Shown here: positions 56,041 to 64,000 of the stretch, piece after piece | Layout: every line of letters starts with the position of its first letter | How positions within the stretch are numbered: the stretch's first letter is position 1 | NCBI GenBank assembly: GCA_900491605.1 | Contig: UESW01004576.1 | Coordinates: 412,119 to 476,118, forward strand | Reading direction: 5' to 3' | DNA length: 64,000 bases | From: Calamus simplicifolius | Lineage: Eukaryota; Streptophyta; Magnoliopsida; Arecales; Arecaceae | Position numbers and translations under genes: made by a program | The notes under the pieces: model-generated | Told to the model about the DNA's origin: nothing | The model's database searches: none | The model's input: only the letters and a program-made list of their open reading frames with translations

Positions 56041-57072
56041 GACTGCCAAGGATGACTTGGGCTTTTGAGTACCGATGGAACATCGGCCTTGGATCGCCAA
56101 GGATGACTTGGGCTTTTTGTTAAGAGCCGATGGTACATCGGTCTGCCAGTGGTACACTGGGCTTTCCATGCCAAGTCTGGCCTCGAGCTTTTTTGAATCC
56201 GATGGTACATCGGGTCTTCGATGCCAATGGTGCATTGGGCTTTTTGTTGAGAGCCGATGGTACATCGGTCTGCCAGTGGTACATTGGGCTTTCCATGCCG
56301 AGTCTGGCCTCGGGCTTTTTTGAATCCGATGGTACATCGGGTCTTCGATGCCAATGGTACATTGGGATTTTTGTTGAGAGCCGATGGTACATCGGGTCTT
56401 CATTGCCAATGGTACATTGGACTTTTTTATTGAGAGCCGATGGTACATCGGTCTGCCAGTGGTACACTGGGCTTTCCATGCTGAGTCTGGCCTTGGGCTT
56501 TTTGATTCCGATGGTACATTGGGTCTTCATTGCCAATTTTACATTGGGATTTTTTGTTGAGAGCCGATGGTCATTGGTCTGCCAGTGGTACACTGGGCTT
56601 TCCATGCCGAGTCTGGCCTCGAGCTTTTTGAATCCGATGGTACATTGGGTCTTCATTGCCAATGGTACATTGGGCTTTTTTGTTGAGAGCCGATGGTACA
56701 TCGGTCTGCCAGTGGTACACTGGGCTTTTCATGTCGAGTCTGGCCTCGGGCTTTTTGAATCCGATGGTACATTGGGTCTTCGATGCCAATGGTACATTGG
56801 GCTTTTTGTTGAGAGCCGATGGTACATCGGTCTGCCAGTGGTACACTGGGCTTTCCATGCTGAGTCTGGCCTCGGGCTTTTTTGAATCCTATAGTACATC
56901 AGGTCTTCGATGCTAATGGTACATTGGGCTTTTTGTTGAGAGCCGATGGTACATCGGTCTGCCAGTGGTACACTGGGCTTTCCATACCGAGTCTGGCCTC
57001 GGGCTTTTTTGAATCCGATGGTACATCGGGTCTTCGATGCCAGTGGTACATTGGGCTTTTTGTTGAGAAGCT
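56041..57072. repeat. Tandem array, 126-bp monomer, about 8 copies, hairpin-rich
   Basis: The word GAGCCGATGG recurs at about 56123, 56251, 56377, 56433, 56561, 56686, 56811 and 56939, with steps of 125-128 bp and one short unit of 56. Each monomer carries four 15-bp hairpins of the form six bases, GTA, six complementary bases: CCGATG-GTA-CATCGG (twice), CCAGTG-GTA-CACTGG and CCAATG-GTA-CATTGG. Because 126 is a multiple of 3, long open frames run through it on both strands; I regard these as artefacts. Confidence 0.88.
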
Positions 57073-57284
57073 GAGATGCTTAAACTTCTGTTTATTAGTT
57101 TTAAATGCGGGGCGGGAGCCCCAAGAGAATACAATCGCAAAATTTCATGTAAAGAAAGAGTACGCTACTGATAATACCGACGGAGGTTATCGGCGTTCCA
57201 CGTCCACGGGAGCGGCTTTCCGTCCAGCTCTTCTATTTTGTACGCTCCATGGCGGAGTGCCTCGATGACCCGGTAGGGTCCATC

Positions 57285-58506
57285 CTAGTTTGGTGCTAGC
57301 TTGCCCCCTTCCATCGGTTTTGAGGTTTCAGTCTGATGAAGGACGAGGTCCCCCGGCAAGAAGGCTCTCGGGTGGACATGAGCATTGTAATACCTAGCCG
57401 CTCGCTGTCGGTAGGCTGCCATTCGGAGTCGCGCTCGATCCCGCACCTCTTCCACCAGGTTGAGGTTGGCCCGCAACTGGTTTGGGTTGTCTTCCTCGCT
57501 GTAGGATTCCACTTTGGGGCTTGGGGCACCGATCTCTACAGGAATGACTGCTTCGGATCCGAAGACAAAGCTGAAGGGAGTTTCTCCGGTGGGGGCCTGA
57601 GGCTTTATGTGGTAGGCCCATAGCACATTGTAGAGCTCCTCCATCCACTGTCCTTTGCAGTCATCTAACCAGGCTCTCAGTCCTTGGAGAATGATGCAGT
57701 TGGTCACCTCGGCCGCTCTGTTAGTCTGAGGATGCCCTACAGAGGTGAACCACTGATGGATGCCGAGCTCAGTGCAGAATCCTTGGAAGGGTGCATTGTC
57801 GAATGCTGGCCATTATCGGTGACCAGAGTATGCGGCAGCCCGAACCAGCATATTATAGACTTCCAGAAGAAAGCCCTCACCTTGCCCTTGGTGATCTTGG
57901 CAAGCGCCTCAGCCTCAATCTATTTGGTGAAGTGATCGATAGCCACCAGCAGGAACTTGCATTGGCCGAAGGCAGGAGGGAATGGGCCCAAAATGTCCAT
58001 CCCCCACTGGGCAAAGGGCCAAGGTGCTGCCAGTGGGGTCAGCTGAGATGTCGGCTGCCGCTGGATGTTGGTATGACGCTGGCAGCTATCATACTTCTTG
58101 ACAAGCTCAACCGCATCCTCCCTCATGGTCAGCCAATAATACCCCTACCACAGGGTCTTGTATGCCAGGGCTCTGCCCCCAGATGACCCCCGCATATGCC
58201 TTCATGAATTTCTCACAAGATATAGTCAGCTTCAGTAGGCCCAATGCACTTGAGGACTTGGTATGAGAATGATCTTCGGTAGAGCTTCCCATCCATCATC
58301 AGGAACTTCAGAGCCCGTCGCCTGAGCAGTCTGGCCTTGGCCGGGTCTTCAGGGAGGTCACCATCGGTCAAGTATCGGATGTCGGCATCCATCCAGGAGG
58401 GCTCCTGCTCGACCGGAAGTACTTCTTCTGCCACTGCTTCGATGCTCGAGACTTGCAGATGCTCCACGTACGTCCTTACCAAGGTCTCGTCGGCCGAAGT
58501 GGCCAA
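57285..58506 (-). pseudogene. Retand-like integrase (frameshifted)
   Basis: Zinc-binding His/Cys residues lie near 58120-58210 (HEG-CGGH-like, then CQRHTN). Core: WGMDILGPFPPAFGQCKFLL and VAIDHFTKW (about 57940-58020), and LVTDNG near 57810 in a shifted frame. C-terminal: WAYHIKPQAPTGETPFSFVF, GSEAVIPVEIG and YNAHVHPRAFLPGDLVL. Frame changes occur near 57700-57900 and 58120. The C-terminus stops short of the tandem array. Confidence 0.85.
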
Positions 58507-58714
58507 GTGGGACAGCGCATCAGCCCTGGCATTCTCCGCCCGGGGAATATAGCCAAGCAGAAATATGCAAACCGGGAGGCTTAGGATCGCACCTTGTTCA
58601 AGTAGCGGGACATAGTTGGGTCTCTAGCCTTGTACTCCCCAGCGACCTGCCCGGAGATGAGCTGGGAGTCCGTGAAGGCCCTCAGACGCTCCGCACCAAG
58701 CTCTTTGGCTAGTT

Positions 58715-60111
58715 TCATCCCTGCCAGTAAGGCTTCATACTCTGCCTGGTTGTTGGTGGTCGGGAAGAGGAATGAAGAGCATACTCCACCACCTCTCCCT
58801 CGGGGCTTGCGAGGATAAGCCCGGCCCCACTCCCCTGAGAGTTCACCACTCCATCCACATGAAGGATCCAGTCTTCTTTCTCCACCCCCTCAGCCATAGG
58901 GGACTCCAAGCATGCCTCTAGGTGCAGCTCTTCCAGGTGCTCCTTGGCCCAAGTGCACTCGACCAAGAAGTCGGCTAACACTTGGGATTTCATTGCAGGC
59001 CTTGGCCGGATGGATAAATCAAACTCCCCCAACTTGATGGCCCATTTGGTCAGCCGACCGGAAGTGTCAGGATGGGACAAGATAGTCCAAAGTGGTTGGT
59101 CCGTGAGCACCACGATTGGGTGAGCTTGAAAGTAGGGTCGAAAGCGCTGGGCGGAGACCACCAGGGCAAAGATGATCTTCTCGATCTTGGAGTATCTGGT
59201 CTCAGCATCGTGGAGTACCTTGCTAGTGTAGTAGACTGGCTTCTGCGCTCCATCGGCGTCCATGCGGACGAGCACAGAGCTGACGGCTTCGGGGGAGGCT
59301 GCAAGATACAAAAAGAGTTCCTTCCCGCTCCTTGGCTTGGACAACAGTGAGGAGTAGATAGAAATTTCTTCAGCTCCTCGAAATCTTCCTAATACTCCTT
59401 CGTTCACTCGAAGCTGTTGACCTTGCGCAGCGCCTTAAAGAAGGGCAGACACCGCTCTGCCGACCTTGACATGAAGCGGCTCAGGGCTGCCACCCTCCCG
59501 ATCAGACGCTGCACCTCCCTCTTGTTAGCTGGGGGCCTCATATCCAAGATGGCTCGGATCTTGTCTGGGTTGGCTTCAATTCCTTGCTGCATCACCATGA
59601 AGCCCAGAAACTTGCCTACTGCAACTCCGATGGCGCACTTGCTGGGGTTCAGCCTCATTCGGTACCGGCGCAGGTTGGCGAAGGTTTCCGCAAGGTCAGC
59701 AACATAGTCCGTGGCATGGGTGCTCTTGGTCAGCATGTCGTCCACGTACACCTCCATGTTGCGCCCGATTTGGTCCTCGAAAACCTTGTTCATCAACCTC
59801 TGGTAGGTGGCTCCTGCATTCTTCAACCCAAACGGCATCACCTTGTAGCAATATATCCCCTTCTTGGTGACAAAGGAGGTTGCCTCTTCATCAGCCGGGT
59901 TCATCCTGATCTGGTTGTACCCCGAGAATGCATCTATGAAACTGAGGGTCTCGTGGCCGGACGTTGCATCTACAAGCTGGTCGATCTTAGGTAGCGGGAA
60001 GCTATCATTGGGGCATGCTTTATTGAGGTTGGTGAAGTCTACACACATCCTCGAGCTTCCACTAGCCTTGCGGACCATCACGACATTCGCCAGCCAGTCG
60101 GGGTAGTGCAC
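58715..60111 (-). pseudogene. Retand-like reverse transcriptase and two RNase H domains (frameshifted)
   Basis: Reverse transcriptase (60111-59404): VVMVRKASGSSRMCVDFTNL, NKACPNDSFPLPKIDQLVD, GYNQIRMNPADEEATSFVT, PFGLKNAGATYQRLMNKVF and catalytic YVDD (NMEVYVDDM). First RNase H: LFLYLAASPEAVSSVLVR, KPVYYTSKVL and VVLTDQPL. Second, archaeal-type RNase H: WILHVDGVVNSQGSGAGLIL, ending near 58715. A stop or frame change lies between 59407 and 59404. The usual DGSSN motif reads DGVVN here, which alters the RNase H site region. It is probably inactive. Confidence 0.9.
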
Positions 60112-60292
60112 CTCGCGAATGTGCCCAGCCGTCGTCAGCTTGCGTACCTCTTTGTCTATGACCTTCTGTCTGTCTGAAGCAAAACTCCTTTTCTTCTACC
60201 AAACTGGTCAGCACTCCGGCTTAATGTTGAGCTGATGTGTAATCACCTCTTCCGGAATGCCTGGCATGTCGGATGCCGACCAGGTGAAGATA

Positions 60293-60895
60293 TCAGCATT
60301 GGCTTGCAGGAAAGTAAGAAGCTGGCTGCGAGCCTCCTTCAGAAGCAGAGCCCCAACTTGGATAGTCCGCTCCGGGTCCTATCAGGGGAAAGGCTAACAG
60401 GTGCTCGACCGGTTTTCCCCTCCTTACCGAGTCCCGGGGGTCCAATGCTTCTGGTGCAGGTGTGGGCATCACTCCCTGAGGGCTAGGGGTCATGTGGCAG
60501 CACAGCGGCGGTGGGTTCTGCTCTCCGCGCATCTCCCCGACCCCTTCGCTGGTTGGGAATCTCACGAGGAGTCTCTTGGTGGAGATAATAGTGTCCAAAA
60601 GATTAAGCCCAGGCCTTCCAAGGATAGCGTTGTAGGCGAGGGGCACCCGGACCACCAGAAAGCTCATGAAGACTGTACTTTGGCATGGGGCCATGCCAGC
60701 CATGATAGGAAGAGTGATCTCCCCCTCGACCTTCATGGAATCTCTGGTGAACCCCATCAGGGGCGTGGCGACAGGCTGAAGCAGGTCGGGTGATAGGTTC
60801 ATGCGAATAAAGGCATCATAGTTCAACACATCCACCGAGCTCCCACTATCAACCAGAATTCTTTTTACAGGATGCTTAGCTATCATCATGGACAC
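60293..60895 (-). pseudogene. Retand-like aspartic protease
   Basis: KRILVDSGSSVDVLNYDAF (about 60840-60870) is the retroviral-type protease active site (D-S-G). It is followed by LMGFTRDSMKVEGEITLP and YNAILGRPGLNLLDTIIST, the conserved ILGRPxL block. This is one clean 200-codon frame. Decay around 60110-60290 separates it from reverse transcriptase. Confidence 0.85.
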
Positions 60896-61128
60896 GACGA
60901 CGCTATCATCATTTTTATTAATTACCCCCTCTAAGTCCCTTTTGGAAAAAGGGATTACAGAGTCTAACTCTCCCTCCCCCTTTGGCCTCTTGGGTGGGCC
61001 ACCTGCCCCTCAGGAAATCATTGCCACCGTCTTCTCGGTCAGAGCATTGTCATCATCGATGGCGGAGGCACTGATGGGCTAGGAGCTCCCGGGTTGTTCC
61101 TCTGGACGAACTTCCTCGGGTGGCCATG

Positions 61129-62660
61129 CTAGATTAGGTCCTCTATCGCCTTCTTCAGCTGGCGACAGTCGTCGGTGTTGTGGCCATGATCCCGGTGGTA
61201 GCGGCAGTAGAGATTCTTGTTATGAGGGATCTTTGGGTTCATTGGAGGAGGGCGCTGAAGATAGGGCTCGCCCTCGATCTCGAGCAGGATGTGCGATACC
61301 GGGGCGAGCAAAGGAGTGTAAGGCCCATCTCTCGGTGTAGGAGCTCGGGGATGGTTTTCTGGTCGACGAGGAGGCTTGGGCCTTCTAGGCCAGACTTCAA
61401 CAGGCTCTGGACGAGCCGGCTTCTTGGTGGTGCTCCCACTGGCCTCGCGCCGGGAGGAGTCAGCTTCATCGATGCGGATGTACTTCTGGGCCCAGCTCAA
61501 AAGCTCTGTGTAGGAGCCGGGCAGTTTCTTGTCAAGGGAGTATGCGAGGTGAGAGGGATGGAGCCCTCGCTTCAAGGCCAAGGTGGCCACCGAATCCTTA
61601 AGGTTGTAGACTTCTAAGGCAGCCTCCTTAAACCGAGCAATGTAGTCCCGCAGGGACTCACCACTCTTTTTGGACTGAGAAGAGACTGTCTTCCACCCTT
61701 GAAATCTTTTGACATGCATCAAAAAGGGCGAGGAAGGCCCTTTTCAGCTAGCAGAAGGAGTTGATACTCCGTGGCGGCAGATGAGAGTACCAAGCTCGAG
61801 CAGCTTTCTTTAGAGTGGCGGGGAAGGCGATGCACAGGAGCAAATCGGTTGCCCCCTGGACCTGCATGATGATCTTGTAACTTTCCAAATGGTCAAGGGG
61901 GTCCATGGTCCCATCATACGGGTCCAACTGAGGAAGGCGGAACCGGGTTGAGATCGGTTACTCCATAATTCAGCGGGATAGCGGTGGCCGGCTGTCGTAG
62001 TCCGCCTCTGGCGGGTTGGTGATCCGGTGGCTGAGCTCCTCCAACCGCTAATTGTACTCGTCGAGCCGACGCTCAGCTCGGCAGGCTATTCTACCGTCAA
62101 AGGACCCCTCCTCGAGGAATTCGAGGTGGGGGTAGAGTGGCAGCGATGCTGACAAAGGCGCTCCGCTTCCTTCCCATATCGCCGCTTGGGAGATGCACTA
62201 GCGCGGCGAGAGGGCGACCGGGACCTCTTGGAGGCTTCACGACGATGAGGCTTGGGCGAAGCGTGGTGGTGGCAAGCTTCAGCTTCTCGGGCAGGGGACC
62301 TCGTCCAGAAAGAGTGCTGGCTGGGCTGGATGACTCCTAGCACTGATGGGAGGGGCCCCGGTTGCTACACAGCCACCGCTTGGTGTTGCAAGCCTTGGAC
62401 CACCGTTGCCAAAGATTGGACTTGTGCGGCGAGAGCGGCAAGCTGGTCTTCTTGAAGCTGTTACGGTGGAGGTGCAGGAACATCAGCTAGGAGAGCTGAG
62501 GGGCCAACCGCCAGCAGATCATCCCCTTGACGCTGCCCACCAGGACAACTGGTGGAGACCTCTCACGTATGGGTCGTCACCATCGCTTGAGAGCTCAGGG
62601 AAAGAGAGGTCATCGCTGACAGATTCGAAGCTTTTCTCTTCTTTCCCCCCTTCCTGGCAT
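61129..62660 (-). pseudogene. Retand-like gag (frameshifted)
   Basis: The best-preserved part (61722-61129) has KSGESLRDYIARFKEAALEV, LKRGLHPSHLAYSLDKKLP and a zinc-knuckle-like YCRYHRDHGHNTDDCRQLK. Upstream, 62343-62086 gives an Arg/Ser-rich basic stretch. N-terminal remnants reach about 62660 next to the primer site. Several frame changes occur, notably around 61720-62080. Confidence 0.82.
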
Positions 62661-62665
62661 GCCAA
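62650..62665 (-). other. Candidate primer binding site of the Retand-like element
   Basis: Two bases inside the 5' LTR the minus strand reads TTGGCATGCCAGGAAG, resembling the TTGGC-GCCAGG sites of related plant gypsy elements. I cannot name the tRNA with certainty. Confidence 0.45.
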
Positions 62666-63084
62666 TCTGTTGACGTCGAGTCACCTTCCTTGAACGCTGA
62701 AAAAACAAAGGTCTTCCTCGCTGGACTCCTACAAGAAAAGTCCTCGGAGACCGGATGTTCCGGTGGGGACCCTCCGACGCTCAAGTCAGTCACTCGGAAA
62801 CAGACAAGAGTTAGCCAGCAGAAGAAAGCCAGAGAGTTAGAGTTCAGGATCCTTCCCTCATTGTAAATGTGAGCTTTTATACCTATTCAAAGATCTCCCT
62901 CCCTCCATGATTCCAGAAGGTTACCGATTTCATGATGTCCCCGTCCGATAATGGACAAAAAGGAGGGGCTGATAATGATAGGCCGTATCATTACTGTGCG
63001 TCAGAGGTGCGTCAGAGGGGTCCTGCTTGATTTTCCACCCACCGATACGGTCTTACAAGTGTCAGGCAGCCGCGACTGCATCAG

Positions 63085-63293
63085 GTATGCACCGTTAAGA
63101 GGTATGGCCGCATGCAGCCACAGGCGAGCAGTGAGTCATACGTCGTAATGGGATATGGCCATACGTAGTCGCAGGCAAGTAGTGGGTTGCACGCCGTAAC
63201 AGGGTATGACCACGTACTGTTATGGACGCGTGGTGGACCATACGCCTTAATGAGGCATGGTGATGCACTGTAGCAGGCGAGCAGTGGGTCACG
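63085..63293. repeat. 50-bp tandem repeat, 4 copies, inside the 5' LTR
   Basis: Units starting near 63088, 63140, 63190 and 63240 share CCGTAA, GGTATGGCCA, GCAGGCGAGCAGTGGGTC and CATAC words with about 70-80% identity. The 3' LTR has no equivalent. Confidence 0.75.
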
Positions 63294-63317
63294 TAGGCAT
63301 GCCAAGTGGCTCGCAGC

Positions 63318-63492
63318 TATAAGTTGGCCTTGAAGGTGGGCCTCGGAGGTTGGCTTCGAAGGTTGGCCTCGGAGGTGGGCCTCGGAGGTTGGCCTCGGAG
63401 GTGGGCCTTTGGCCTCGGAGGTTGGTCTCGGAGGTGGGCCTCGAAGGTGGGCTTCGAAGGTTGGCCTTGGAGGTGGGTCTCGAAGGTTGAAG
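63318..63492. repeat. 13-bp minisatellite GGCCTCGGAGGTK, about 13 copies
   Basis: Repeats of GGGCCTCGGAGGT / TGGCCTCGGAGGT with minor changes. Only about three copies are in the other LTR. Confidence 0.85.
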
Positions 63493-63555
63493 TGGAACGC
63501 CGTCAGTCTCCTTTACCGTTAACCCTGACGGTGCTGGATCAGCCATATCACTAGG

Positions 63556-64000
63556 TGAAATAGTTAATGACGTAGAAAGAGAGCAAAAATGGCAGTGTGT
63601 GGTATTATGATTTTGATCGGCTAACTCCCTGGCAATCTTAAGACACTTGCAAGGGTACGTGAGCTATCAAGAGGACAATCAATTGAGATATTAAAAATTA
63701 TGTTTGATTTTAGTGACAACTTATGGGTTTGCAACCTACGTGGTGATAAGATTTGCACTATTGGAGCAGCTAAGGGAGTTCATATATGTGATAATGTATA
63801 GAGCATTTTTGGTTGGCTCAGATTAGAAATTAGGTTTATAGATTGCTGTCAGAGCTTAAGAAAATTTAAATTAGTCCATATGCTTCAAGACATCATGACT
63901 AGGTTTATATATATATATATATACACCCTAGGCCATCAAGATATTTTCTGTCATTTATGGTTTTATCTTTACTTAATAAACCATTTTATTTATCATGTTA
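63556..64000. other. Right flank, no gene recognised
   Basis: Host or older repeat sequence outside the Retand-like element. A short AT repeat lies at 63908-63925. A possible short reading stretch at 63690-63800 (VCNLRGDKICTIGAAKGVH) has no motif that I recognise. Confidence 0.5.

Larger units (their letters stand above)
52525..63550 (-). mobile_element. Ty3/gypsy retrotransposon, Tat/Retand-like, full span with target duplication
   Basis: LTRs at 52525-52918 and 62668-63550 enclose, on the minus strand, gag, protease, reverse transcriptase, two RNase H domains and integrase. A second, archaeal-type RNase H after the first is a hallmark of the Tat lineage. CTAGG lies immediately outside both ends (52520-52524 and 63551-63555), which confirms one insertion. 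An antisense gene and a tandem array lie between integrase and the 3' LTR. The first 90 bp of the LTRs differ at roughly a dozen sites, so the insertion is old. Confidence 0.93.
62668..63550 (-). repeat. Retand-like 5' LTR (883 bp, expanded form)
   Basis: It is homologous to 52525-52918 at both ends (TGTTGACGTC..., ...GGATCAGCCATATCA). It carries an extra 62935-63300 segment and an enlarged 13-bp minisatellite, so it is more than twice as long as its partner. Confidence 0.9.

Noticed and set aside
56130..56885. 251-codon open frame on the plus strand
   Set aside because: It runs through a tandem repeat whose 126-bp unit is a multiple of three. Comparable frames are open on the other strand. 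There is no known domain.
1..64000. tRNA, rRNA or other structural RNA genes
   Set aside because: I looked for tRNA box B-like GGTTCGAATCC and rRNA-like blocks by eye and found none. The tRNA-like words at 7397 and 14492 are primer binding sites.

Overview
The window is nuclear DNA of a flowering plant, possibly a monocot, although the species cannot be fixed from sequence alone. It is an intron-rich cullin gene surrounded by several generations of transposable elements. Nothing looks bacterial, organellar or viral. LEFT (1-22188) is a three-deep nest. A SIRE/Maximus-like Ty1/copia element (element 1, minus strand, 1-9034, its 3' LTR cut by the window edge) sits inside the extra ORF of a second, related copia element (element 2, minus strand, 9035-16975, left part off-window). 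Element 2 in turn sits inside the reverse transcriptase of a Tekay-like Ty3/gypsy chromovirus (plus strand, 16976-22188). The chromovirus LTR abuts a broken 2-oxoglutarate-dependent dioxygenase fragment (22189-22455). Minisatellites follow at 22985-23540. CENTRE (26775-42250, minus strand) holds one host gene, a CUL1-type cullin. I could follow 19 coding exons plus a 5'-UTR exon, with GT-AG introns throughout. Two single-base deletions break the reading frame as assembled. The introns carry several tandem duplications. RIGHT OF THE GENE (42650-52190) are Tourist-like and other MITE candidates, one nested in another, an L1-type LINE on the plus strand (44851-49129), and a decayed LINE tail. FAR RIGHT (52525-63550) is a Tat/Retand-like Ty3/gypsy element on the minus strand, with a 5-bp target duplication (CTAGG). 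It also has an antisense, intron-containing extra gene and a 126-bp tandem array. The most interesting signal is a recurring design. Element 1 carries the 10-bp palindrome GAGTCGACTC (and close variants) about every 21 bp just upstream of its LTR TATA box, and again just upstream of its extra ORF. Element 2 carries a different inverted repeat, AGTTAGCT-N4-AGCTAACT, at the same LTR position, with spacings close to whole helical turns. The Retand-like element has an array of 15-bp hairpins whose arms co-vary. These look like element-specific cis-arrays, perhaps bound by a dimeric host factor or by the element's own extra protein; that last step is a hypothesis. All coordinates and counts were read by eye, without alignment software.
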